From a bacterium DOLZORAL124_38_8 (GTDB lineage Bacteria > Patescibacteriota > Gracilibacteria > UBA4473), in assembly GCA_002747745.1 (NCBI GenBank), contig PDQG01000006.1, positions 97,970-161,969 of the forward strand: DNA of 64,000 nucleotides, in the 5' to 3' direction. The position numbers and the translations under genes are program-made. Below, in pieces: positions 7,588-14,611 of this stretch (its first letter is position 1; each line of letters opens with the position of its first letter). The notes under the pieces were generated by a model. The model saw nothing but the letters and a program-made list of their open reading frames with translations. It did no database searches and was not told the origin of the DNA.

Positions 7588-8510
7588 TTGGATATGCTGG
7601 CTATTTTGGGAGTGGTAAAACATTAAATATGACAAAGGATTTATATGACGCACACAAACAAGGCGCATTTGTCATTACAAACTATACGACTACTTTCTCT
7701 AATCTGATTGTTCAGTCGCAAATGGATATAATCCATTTATTAGAAGAAATTCTTGCACTTCGACAAAACGGAAAAATTCTCGGTGATTTACTCCCCGATT
7801 CCGCACAAGATTACAAAAAAATCTACCTGGCCATAGATGAAGCAGGTATTTATTTCAACGCTCGTAATTGGAAAGAATGGCGTGAGTTTCCACACATTAT
7901 GGATTTTTTGCTGCAATGTAGAAAACTAGATGTAGAGATATTCTACACGGTTCAGCATCCGACATTTGTTGATGCGAATTTTAGGCGTGTAACTACTGAT
8001 TGGTGTGTATTCTCAAAGATTCCAATTATTCCTTTTACTCGTAAGGAAATAATGATAATCCCACCAGATAATCCTAACTATTCTGTTGCTGATATTCAGT
8101 TTAAACGTTGGATATGGGGCGGAAAATCTAAGGTATGGAATATGTATGATACTACAGAACTATGTATGAAAATTAGTAAAAATTTAGATGATCATAATTA
8201 TCAAAAATTGTTGTCTTCTAAATATGTAACAAAAACATATTTAAGAAACAGAGTTTTAACTCGTTGGCAAAGATTTAAAGAGATTTTAAATACTCCTGTT
8301 TCAGTTCTTTATAAAAAACTATCTTTATTTAAGTATGGTAAAGAAATACAAAAATTAGAATCTGACGCAATAGACAAAACTATTGCACAAAATGCAGTAG
8401 ATAAAGAAAGATTTAAAAATCATGTATCCGTTTATAATTTAATAAAAAAAGGAGAAAAGAATTTAGATAAATTTACAGTAGAATTAAATAAATATAAAAA
8501 TTACACATAA
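7584..8510 (+). CDS. zot: Zot-like (pI family) phage assembly ATPase
   Basis: Zot/pI ATPases of the FtsK-HerA superfamily drive extrusion of filamentous virions through the envelope. The Walker A motif GYFGSGKT is at residues 6-13. A Walker B segment KIYLAIDEAGIYFNARNW is near 90-107. The following block LQCRKLDVEIFYTVQHP...VDANFRR matches the Zot pattern of an arginine- and glutamine-bearing helix and strand. The length of 308 residues is normal. Unlike classical pI, I see no obvious membrane helix in the C-terminal half, which is instead basic and helical. Anchoring may come from the small membrane proteins encoded just before it. Confidence 0.85.
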   Translation: MIGYAGYFGSGKTLNMTKDLYDAHKQGAFVITNYTTTFSNLIVQSQMDIIHLLEEILALRQNGKILGDLLPDSAQDYKKIYLAIDEAGIYFNARNWKEWREFPHIMDFLLQCRKLDVEIFYTVQHPTFVDANFRRVTTDWCVFSKIPIIPFTRKEIMIIPPDNPNYSVADIQFKRWIWGGKSKVWNMYDTTELCMKISKNLDDHNYQKLLSSKYVTKTYLRNRVLTRWQRFKEILNTPVSVLYKKLSLFKYGKEIQKLESDAIDKTIAQNAVDKERFKNHVSVYNLIKKGEKNLDKFTVELNKYKNYT

Positions 8511-8529
8511 AATTGTTTTCCCAGGGGTT

Positions 8530-8553
8530 ACAATTTTTCTGAAGAAAAATTGT
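8530..8553 (+). terminator. Hairpin after the Zot-like gene
   Basis: A 9-bp stem ACAATTTTT/AAAAATTGT with a 6-nt loop lies in the 81-bp gap between zot and rep. There is no strong T-run after it, so it may be an attenuator or mRNA stabiliser rather than a full terminator. Confidence 0.4.
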
Positions 8554-8591
8554 TGTTTCCGGTATGACATTATTTTTTATTATACATAAAA

Positions 8592-9527
8592 ATGACAAGT
8601 AAAAAACTGGCACTTGGTTTCGGATTAGACTTCATAAAATTTTGCATTCCTGCAGGTAAGGAAGAACCAATTTTAGATAGTCTATTTTGGGGTTTGTCTG
8701 ACAATTCCCCTACTTCCGTAGGGAACTTTTTCGGCTTTCCATTTGATTTGCTTTACAAGGAAAATGGGAATAAAGATTTGCTGTTTCTCAACATTAACGG
8801 AGATCCACTTATATGTATCGAAAAAGTCAAAGATACTGGTATAGTTCGTAACTATTCGTATTTCATAATATTTTACGGATTGTATTTCTGCATTCCGCAA
8901 GCGCAAAATGTAATTAAAAAGTTCGTAGAGCGATTTCATTATGCAAAAATTACAAGGGTAGATTTAGCGCTAGATTTACCGATGTCTCCCACGCAATTTT
9001 TAAAAGCCGGTTACGAAACAAAGTTCCGGATAACATCAGAATTTGGGAAAAATGAACAAAATGACACAATCGAAACCAAATATTTTGGTCAAAAAAATTC
9101 GTCTAATAAGCGTCATTTTATTCGTATCTATGACAAATTAAAAGATACCAAGAAAAAACACAAAATGTTGTATTATCTAGACTATATGGAACATGACGAC
9201 GTCTGCAGATGTGAAGTTCAAGTTAACTCGTTATCTTGTAAGTCTTACCGAGTAACTACTGACAAGATCCTGCATAAAGATTTCCAAAAAAATCTATTCC
9301 TAAGTTTATGTAAAAACTCTGATGGAACCTATTTCAAGGCTCTCGACTTCTATGAGTTTGATTCGGCAATGAGAATAAGACCAGATAGATTAAGTACCAA
9401 CGATACGGTTCGAGTATTAGATAAATTAAAATATGCTCGTACAATGATGTCCTATGTAAGAACACTGCACGAAAACAACTTTGATGTATTAGGATATATT
9501 AAAGGAGAACTTTACCCTGTGGACTAG
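8592..9527 (+). CDS. Rolling-circle replication initiation protein (phage Rep)
   Basis: This 311-residue protein matches the replication-initiation factor family (Rep_trans/pII and RstA type) that nicks the double-stranded origin to start rolling-circle replication. The marks are ITRVDLALDL near residues 118-127, the block TKYFGQKNSSNKRHFIRIYDK near 157-177 with its Arg-Ile-Tyr-Asp-Lys core, and CRCEVQVNS near 203-211. The catalytic Tyr is probably in or near RIYDK. It is transcribed with the phage genes. The last codons and TAG stop lie inside a 22-bp perfect palindrome. Confidence 0.8.
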   Translation: MTSKKLALGFGLDFIKFCIPAGKEEPILDSLFWGLSDNSPTSVGNFFGFPFDLLYKENGNKDLLFLNINGDPLICIEKVKDTGIVRNYSYFIIFYGLYFCIPQAQNVIKKFVERFHYAKITRVDLALDLPMSPTQFLKAGYETKFRITSEFGKNEQNDTIETKYFGQKNSSNKRHFIRIYDKLKDTKKKHKMLYYLDYMEHDDVCRCEVQVNSLSCKSYRVTTDKILHKDFQKNLFLSLCKNSDGTYFKALDFYEFDSAMRIRPDRLSTNDTVRVLDKLKYARTMMSYVRTLHENNFDVLGYIKGELYPVD

Positions 9528-9536
9528 TCCACAGGG
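9515..9536. repeat. 22-bp perfect palindrome over the rep stop codon
   Basis: CCCTGTGGAC-TAGTCCACAGGG equals its own reverse complement, and the central TAG (9525-9527) is the rep stop. The palindrome constrains the last four codons of Rep. It could be a Rep binding site for self-regulation or part of the nicking origin. Confidence 0.85.
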
Positions 9537-9545
9537 CATGCGAAA

Positions 9546-9660
9546 GGCGCAAAAGTGCTTGCACTTGCGCCGAGCGCTACCCGCCCCAACCACAAAGCCA
9601 ACCGCCCAAAAAAGAACGAAAAAAACACGCTCAACCCTTTTTTGTTAACCCGCTTTTTTT
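9546..9660 (+). other. Putative rolling-circle origin region
   Basis: A GC-rich hairpin GGCGCAAaaGTGC/GCACTTGCGCC (9546-9571, 2-nt loop, 2-nt bulge) is followed by about 80 nt that are rich in C and A and poor in G on the plus strand (9575-9660). This base skew is unlike anything else in the window. Together with the adjacent 22-bp palindrome and its position downstream of rep, it is the best candidate for the replication origin. No nick site can be fixed by eye. Confidence 0.55.
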
Positions 9661-9669
9661 GAAAAACAC

Positions 9670-9702
9670 TTTACAATTTTGTATTTACAATATAATGACA
9701 AT
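9670..9702 (+). promoter_or_regulatory. Leaderless-type promoter of coat gene 2
   Basis: A perfect -10 box TATAAT (9691-9696) lies only 6 nt before the ATG at 9703, so transcription would begin at or next to the start codon. A weaker -35-like TTTACA (9670-9675) is 15 nt upstream. No Shine-Dalgarno sequence is present. Confidence 0.6.
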
Positions 9703-9954
9703 ATGAATACAGAATTAGTTATTAAATCGGTTTCGGCTATTTCTTCTGCTATGAGTGTATTATTAGGTCAACTTGTAGATATTGCTCCAATTTTATTAGC
9801 AGTAGCAGGGTTTTATATTCTTGTTAGTCTGATAAAAAACTCTTTTGCATTGAGAAATAAAAAAAGGTCAATGAGTTCTTGGATAGATGATATTGATACT
9901 GGAAAAACAGATAAAAGTTTTTCAGATTGGAGAAAATCAAAATCACTTTTCTAA
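9703..9954 (+). CDS. Inovirus major coat protein-like peptide, copy 2 (83 aa)
   Basis: The first 55 residues match the coat protein at 4722: MNTELVIKSV, LGQLVDIAPILLAVAGF and a basic RNKKR segment. It then adds a polar tail of about 28 residues (WIDDIDTGKTDKSFSDWRK) that the first copy lacks. The frame extends upstream to a TTG at 9679. The ATG at 9703, aligned with the paralogue and 6 nt after TATAAT, is the better start. It may be an alternative or minor coat subunit, or a remnant of a second phage. Its 3' end overlaps the convergent endonuclease gene by 12 nt. Confidence 0.75.
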   Translation: MNTELVIKSVSAISSAMSVLLGQLVDIAPILLAVAGFYILVSLIKNSFALRNKKRSMSSWIDDIDTGKTDKSFSDWRKSKSLF

Positions 9955-10332
9955 GTCTTTTGGGGGGATTAAAAAAATACCTAGTTTTTTTGCTCGTCTC
10001 CAGGTTTCTTGATCATATTCTAAAGTAGAGAAAAACACGCCTTTCTTTACTTTTTTTATTTCCATATCACATTTAAATTTTTCAATAAATTCCTTTGGTA
10101 TTTTATCTACCTTATCAGGGGCATTATATTCTTCTGTATATCTTTTACATTGTCCTAATTCAAATATTTCACCAGTCTTTTCGTCTCTTATTTCTAAATC
10201 AATTCCCTGGTCTCCTCCTTTAGGTCCTTTATGTGTTACGGTGGCTTTTCCTTTGTAATGACTATTCCACCATAAAGCAGAATAAGTCTCAAATTCGTCT
10301 GGCGATAATCGTTTTATGTGTTCTAAGTCCAT
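9943..10332 (-). CDS. Mrr-like restriction endonuclease domain protein (129 aa)
   Basis: This stand-alone PD-(D/E)XK nuclease domain is of the Mrr catalytic type. It opens with LSPDEFETYSALWW. The motif GPKGGDQGIDLEI supplies the catalytic Asp, the following strand ELGQCKRY supplies the Q-x-K pair, and GVFFSTLEYDQETWRRAKKLGIFLI matches the conserved end. Such domains cut methylated or foreign DNA, usually with a separate DNA-recognition domain that is absent here. The frame opens at 10350, but the ATG at 10332 sits 6 nt after a perfect TATAAT, so that start is chosen. It lies against the prophage on the opposite strand and may be phage cargo or a host defence gene. Confidence 0.75.
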   Translation of the reverse strand: MDLEHIKRLSPDEFETYSALWWNSHYKGKATVTHKGPKGGDQGIDLEIRDEKTGEIFELGQCKRYTEEYNAPDKVDKIPKEFIEKFKCDMEIKKVKKGVFFSTLEYDQETWRRAKKLGIFLIPPKDLEK

Positions 10333-10338
10333 CTGTGC

Positions 10339-10367
10339 ATTATAGCACAAATTAGAACAAAAATCAA
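10339..10367 (-). promoter_or_regulatory. Sigma-70-type leaderless promoter of the Mrr-like gene
   Basis: On the minus strand, TTGATT (10367-10362), a 17-nt spacer and TATAAT (10344-10339) are followed 6 nt later by the ATG at 10332. This consensus arrangement predicts a leaderless mRNA. It overlaps the end of the upstream zinc-ribbon gene. Confidence 0.75.
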
Positions 10368-10838
10368 TCGAGCAAATTGATATTTTTGTAATAGTGATTG
10401 ATTAAATGTACAACACATTTGGAATCTGTTTTGATGTTTACAAATCTTTTGATTTCGTTTAATTTCATTTGTAAATCTTCGTCTTTTTGAACTTTTATAG
10501 TTCCGATTTTTTTTAAATCCTCGTTCATCTAGTATTTGGTTAAGAATTTTTTCAAGAAGTATGGTTTGTTTTTCTTCATCTGTATATTTTATTTTCTTTT
10601 TTTCAAATTTAATTATTTCAGAATTTCTTTTAGTCTTTCTTGGTATATTAAATTTTTCTAATCTAAAATCTTCATCATCTTCCCAATTGGTAACAAATCC
10701 ACAATCAAGACATTCTAATTTTTTGTGTTTTTCTGAATAAATCAAAGATAAACCAACGCAAGATTTATTTAAATATTTCCACCTTTCAGCATAACATTTA
10801 GGACATCTTGCCTTTCTTTTTTCTTTATTTCCGCACAT
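10364..10838 (-). pseudogene. Zinc-ribbon protein gene with a homopolymer frameshift
   Basis: The N-terminal part encodes a CPKC...CLDC zinc ribbon (Cys 12, 15, 43, 46), then a charged helical region. After Lys110, at a run of eight A's on the coding strand (plus 10514-10507), the open frame turns into an Arg/Cys/Phe-rich tail that runs into the neighbouring gene. Shifting by one base restores a sensible C-terminus (GTIKVQKDEDLQMKLNEIK..., ending HYYKNINLLD, stop at 10364-10366) just before the next promoter. The cause is a mutation, a sequencing error or programmed slippage. No function is recognised. The protein may regulate the adjacent nuclease. Confidence 0.6.
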
Positions 10839-11034
10839 CTAATTACTTTATAGCAATATGATTTTTCTTTGTCAAGTTTTTGTACCTAAAAACCCGTATT
10901 TTGTGCCCAAAAGTATTTATTATAAAATATTTACTATACCTTGTCTAATCCTTTTTCTTGTATTTGTTTCAAAGATTGTCTTGTGTATTAAAAAGGCTTT
11001 TTTAAACAACTAAATAACGCCTTGTTATAAATGA
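10839..11034. other. Intergenic region to the right of the prophage
   Basis: About 196 bp of AT-rich sequence without a gene. It contains the right copy of the possible 12-bp attachment repeat (10970-10981) and a second short match to the left flank (TTGTCTAATC at 10941-10950 and 4659-4668). I see no clear terminator or promoter. Confidence 0.4.
10970..10981 (+). repeat. Possible right attachment repeat of the prophage
   Basis: CAAAGATTGTCT is identical to 4653-4664 and in the same orientation. The interval of about 6.3 kb fits an inovirus genome with two cargo genes, but the match is short. Confidence 0.3.
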
Positions 11035-12240
11035 TTATATTTGTAATAAATTTTCGCTCACAATTTTAGCAGAAATAGCCGCAAAAGATATGTTGTATCC
11101 ACCACACAAACCATTCACATCTAGTATCTCTCCGGCAAAAAACAGATTCTTTTGTAATTTTGACTCCAAGGTAGCTACATTTACGTCAGTTAAACTCACA
11201 CCACCGCGTGTCGTCCAACACGCTGGATAATCAAATGTTTTTGCATTTGTAATGACAAATCTAAATAGGTTTTTACGCAGACGTTTTAAGGTGTCTTTTG
11301 AGACATCAGAGACATGAATCGTCTTTTCTAACTCCAATTGCTCTAAATGCCAATCTACCACCTTTTTAGGCATAAAATTTCGCAAAAAGTTTCGTAGAAG
11401 ATTTTTCCCTGACCGTAATGCTTGTATCTGTTGCAAAAACAATTCCTCAGAAATTTGAGGCAAAAAGTTAATTTCAAAATTGCCAGATTCTGGTAAATAC
11501 GCCGAAAAATCGAGTACCACTGGCCCAGATATCCCCATATGCGTAAATAAGGCTTCTTGGGTCATTCGAATTTTTGTAGCAGGAACTGATAATTGCAGCT
11601 CCATAGCCGTTCCAGATAATTCCTTAAACGGATTATTAGAAATTCGGATAGGCGATAAAGACGGAGCCGTATTAGTAATTTTGTGTCCCAATTGTTTTGG
11701 CAGCGCATAAATACCATCTTTTTTTTCACGAGAAAACATTCGAAACATCGCCCCACCCGATAGGACTACCGCATCGAACATTGAGGTCTTGGCGTCTTCC
11801 TCTTGAGTAAAACGAACACAAAACCGCTCTTCCTTTTTTTCTACCGAAATTACTTTTGAGTTCCCCTGAAATTCAACATTTGGTTGTGTCACAATCATTT
11901 GTGCCAAACGATTCACCTCTTTATTTGCATCTCCCGATTTCAAAATAGCTCGATTCTTTTCCCAAACATATTCAACCCCAAAGGATTGTAAGAGTGTTTC
12001 TCGATTTTTAACCCATGGAGATTTAAATAAGTGTTTTAAAGCTCTGGGAGTTTCTGAAGAAAATTCTTTTTCAGAAAAAATTTTATTCGTTACATTCATC
12101 CGTCCCCCACCAGTAATTCTTAATTTTTCCCCAATCCGTTTATTTTGATCAAATAAAACAATCTTTCCATCAAAATTTTTCAAAGATAAAGCAGTAAAAA
12201 TCCCTGCTGGTCCAGCTCCAATTATGGCAATTGTTTTCAT
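11035..12240 (-). CDS. HI0933-family NAD(P)/FAD-dependent oxidoreductase (YhiN/BaiN-like)
   Basis: This is a flavoprotein of the HI0933 (YhiN/BaiN) family. An N-terminal Rossmann motif IGAGPAGIFTALSL (6-19) binds FAD. The family block GGGRMNVTN lies near 45-53. The C-terminal signature (TTRGGVSLTDVN, then FFAGEILDVNGLCGGYN) closes the FAD site. The 401-residue length is typical. The physiological substrate in most bacteria is unknown, and some members reduce bile acid intermediates. It is a single gene, separated from priA by 86 bp. Confidence 0.9.
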   Translation of the reverse strand: MKTIAIIGAGPAGIFTALSLKNFDGKIVLFDQNKRIGEKLRITGGGRMNVTNKIFSEKEFSSETPRALKHLFKSPWVKNRETLLQSFGVEYVWEKNRAILKSGDANKEVNRLAQMIVTQPNVEFQGNSKVISVEKKEERFCVRFTQEEDAKTSMFDAVVLSGGAMFRMFSREKKDGIYALPKQLGHKITNTAPSLSPIRISNNPFKELSGTAMELQLSVPATKIRMTQEALFTHMGISGPVVLDFSAYLPESGNFEINFLPQISEELFLQQIQALRSGKNLLRNFLRNFMPKKVVDWHLEQLELEKTIHVSDVSKDTLKRLRKNLFRFVITNAKTFDYPACWTTRGGVSLTDVNVATLESKLQKNLFFAGEILDVNGLCGGYNISFAAISAKIVSENLLQI

Positions 12241-12325
12241 TTAAAACACAAAACTCCCCTTCCTAAATAATTAAACTTTTTCTGTTAAATAATATATCAA
12301 AAAGGCTTATTTGTCAAAACAGTTA

Positions 12326-14455
12326 TCACAACAACGAACTAGGATTAATATCGACTTTAAGCGACGATAATGCAGCTTGTGTCTGCAAAAAATCTCTCAA
12401 GACGGCTTCGTTTTGTCCTTGGACAAAAATGTGAAAATGGTATTGATTATGTGAACGCGGAAAAAACGCAGGAGCCATATGAATATTAAAAATACCGTCT
12501 GGCGATTTCGTTTCTAGTTCTGATTGCAAAAGAGTCTGACAATGTTTAGCTCGTTCCAAACCAACGGCTTTTTTTTGATCCGAAATAGTTATTTTGGCAA
12601 AAGCGGTGAATGGAGGAAGCGCGAATTTTTTTCGGTGTTCTAATTCTTGTTGATAAAAATTTTCATATTCATTTTTTATCAAAAATTGAAACACGGATTC
12701 ATCAGGATGGAATGTTTGTAGTACGATAGTCCCCGCTTGTTTCCGTCTTCCTGCTCGTCCAGAAACTTGGTTTAACAGTTGAAACACTCGTTCTTGGGCT
12801 CGAAAGTCTGGCAAACTCAGTCCGACATCCGCCAAAATAAGCCCCACTAACGTAACGGATTCAAAGTCGAGCCCCTTGGCAATCATTTGTGTGCCAATCA
12901 GCACATTCGCTTGTTTATTTTTAAAAGCCTGCCAAATATGTTTAAAATCATGTTTTCCTCGAACCGAATCAGCGTCAGCCCGCAGCACTTTAGCCTCAGG
13001 AATTTGTTCTAATACCGCCTGTTCGACTTGCTGAGTCCCCCAACCACGAAACAAAAAATCTTTTGCCTGACAATGCGGACAATTTGACGGAAACGATTGC
13101 AAATACCCACAAATATGACAAATCAGCTTTGAACAGTGTCCATTGGTATGAAATTTCATATTTTGACTACAATCTGGACACTCAAAATAGGCTCCACAAC
13201 TCTTACACATTGAGGCTCCCGCATATCCACGCTTGTTCAAAAACAAAACTACCTGCTCGCCTCTGGTAATGGCAGAACGAATACTGGCTGCTAAAGATTC
13301 CGATAACGGTGAGTAGTTTCCTTTTTTCTGTTCTTGTTTCAAATCTACCAGTCGAAATTTTGGCTCGGTGGTTTTATGAACCGTTTGAAATAACTTGGTT
13401 AGATGCCAAACGCCGGCCTGACACTTTTCAAGCGATTCAGTGCGGGGCGTAGCCGAACCAAATACTAGCTGCGCCTTTTGTTGTTGAGCTAAATGTTCCG
13501 CTAAATCATGCGTCCAATAACGAGGGGCAAATTCATTTTTAAAAGTCCACTCGTGTTCTTCATCTAAAATTATTAACGAAAGATTAGGCAGCGGAATCAA
13601 AACACTCGACCGAGTTCCAATTAATACTTTTACTTCTCCTGTCTGCAGTCGAGCCCATGTTTGTATTTTTTCTCGTCGAGACAATTTTGAATGCCACACC
13701 GCCACTTGCGCTCCGAACAATGCCTGAAATTGTCCAATCAATTGTGGCGTCAAAGCAATTTCTGGAAGCAAAAACAAGGTTTGTCCAGCTGTTTGTTCCG
13801 CCAGTTTTTTATAAATTTCGGTTTTTCCACTCCCAGTAACGCCCCAAAGAACCGTTGGTTTTGAACTTGATTGAATATCATCAAAAACTCTCTGTTGTGC
13901 TGAATTTAGGGAAAAATTTTCTCCAAAATAAGTTTCTAATGATGGCACCGAGACCCCGTCAATACTTTGTTTCAAAAATCCTTTGGCGACCATGTTTTGC
14001 AACACTGATTTGGAAGCCTTTTCCAATACCGTAGGTTCTGACAATTCTTTGGACTCGGTAAATAATTCTAATACTAATTTTTGTTTGTTTCCACGTGGTT
14101 TTATTTCATTGGTACAATTTTTTTCGTACCATACATCTTTTTGTACTGGATCTTTTTGTTCTAAAAATTCCTCTGGTATCATCAAACTCAAAAACTTCCC
14201 AACCGATGTAAAATATGACGGCGCTAATTTTTGAGCAAATTGTATGTATGAAGCCAGAATCCCCCATTCAGAAAAAGATTCTAAAATAGGTTGTGTCTTA
14301 AACGTTGGCGTTTCTAACACTGGACTGATTACAATTCCAATTCTTTTTTTATTCCGAAATTTTACCGACACTCTCGTTCCAACTGGTATAGGCTCCGACG
14401 AATGCCAAGTATAACACTCACGTACATTTCGCAAAAATACTTGGTAAAATTTCAT
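12326..14455 (-). CDS. priA: Primosomal protein N' (replication restart helicase PriA)
   Basis: PriA recognises stalled or repaired forks and reloads the replisome. The sequence shows an N-terminal 3'-end-binding domain. The superfamily 2 helicase core has Walker A GVTGSGKT (205-212), Walker B DEEH and the late motif SGRAGRRKQAG. The inserted zinc-binding region has eight cysteines (CKSCGAYFECPDC, CHICGYLQSFPSNCPHC). The frame extends to 14488, but the family start is MKFYQVFLRN, at the ATG 14455, giving 709 residues. Dense Arg CGA codons are typical of this genome. Confidence 0.95.
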   Translation of the reverse strand: MKFYQVFLRNVRECYTWHSSEPIPVGTRVSVKFRNKKRIGIVISPVLETPTFKTQPILESFSEWGILASYIQFAQKLAPSYFTSVGKFLSLMIPEEFLEQKDPVQKDVWYEKNCTNEIKPRGNKQKLVLELFTESKELSEPTVLEKASKSVLQNMVAKGFLKQSIDGVSVPSLETYFGENFSLNSAQQRVFDDIQSSSKPTVLWGVTGSGKTEIYKKLAEQTAGQTLFLLPEIALTPQLIGQFQALFGAQVAVWHSKLSRREKIQTWARLQTGEVKVLIGTRSSVLIPLPNLSLIILDEEHEWTFKNEFAPRYWTHDLAEHLAQQQKAQLVFGSATPRTESLEKCQAGVWHLTKLFQTVHKTTEPKFRLVDLKQEQKKGNYSPLSESLAASIRSAITRGEQVVLFLNKRGYAGASMCKSCGAYFECPDCSQNMKFHTNGHCSKLICHICGYLQSFPSNCPHCQAKDFLFRGWGTQQVEQAVLEQIPEAKVLRADADSVRGKHDFKHIWQAFKNKQANVLIGTQMIAKGLDFESVTLVGLILADVGLSLPDFRAQERVFQLLNQVSGRAGRRKQAGTIVLQTFHPDESVFQFLIKNEYENFYQQELEHRKKFALPPFTAFAKITISDQKKAVGLERAKHCQTLLQSELETKSPDGIFNIHMAPAFFPRSHNQYHFHIFVQGQNEAVLRDFLQTQAALSSLKVDINPSSLL

Positions 14456-14548
14456 TGCCCTTATACTAATTTTGACACAAAAAAACACAACGTTAAAATG
14501 ACGTTACTTGAAAAAGCTTACGCAAAAGTTTTTAATAAAACAACCAAC

Positions 14549-14577
14549 TTGACTTTTTTGCATTTTTAATTTAAAAT
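14549..14577 (+). promoter_or_regulatory. Promoter for the LysM-like membrane protein gene
   Basis: TTGACT (14549-14554), a 17-nt spacer and TAAAAT (14572-14577) lie 34 nt before the ATG at 14612. The match to a sigma-70-type promoter is good. Confidence 0.6.
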
Positions 14578-14611
14578 ACAAACGCACAATATTTCTTATC
14601 TTAAGAATAAC

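Larger units (their letters stand above)
4722..9954 (+). mobile_element. Filamentous phage (inovirus) prophage
   Basis: About 5.2 kb of tightly packed same-strand genes follow an inovirus plan. In order they are: a small coat protein, a structured intergenic region, a small soluble protein in the place of the ssDNA-binding protein, two single-helix membrane proteins, a signal-peptide adsorption protein with Gly-rich linker, a pVI-like membrane protein, a 26-aa membrane peptide, a Zot/pI-type ATPase, a rolling-circle Rep, a second structured intergenic region and a second coat protein. Genes overlap by ATGA or TAATG junctions. The Zot + Rep + tiny hydrophobic coat combination defines the family. 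Exact ends are uncertain. The coordinates given are the gene core, and a 12-bp repeat pair would extend it to 4653-10981. Confidence 0.85.
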
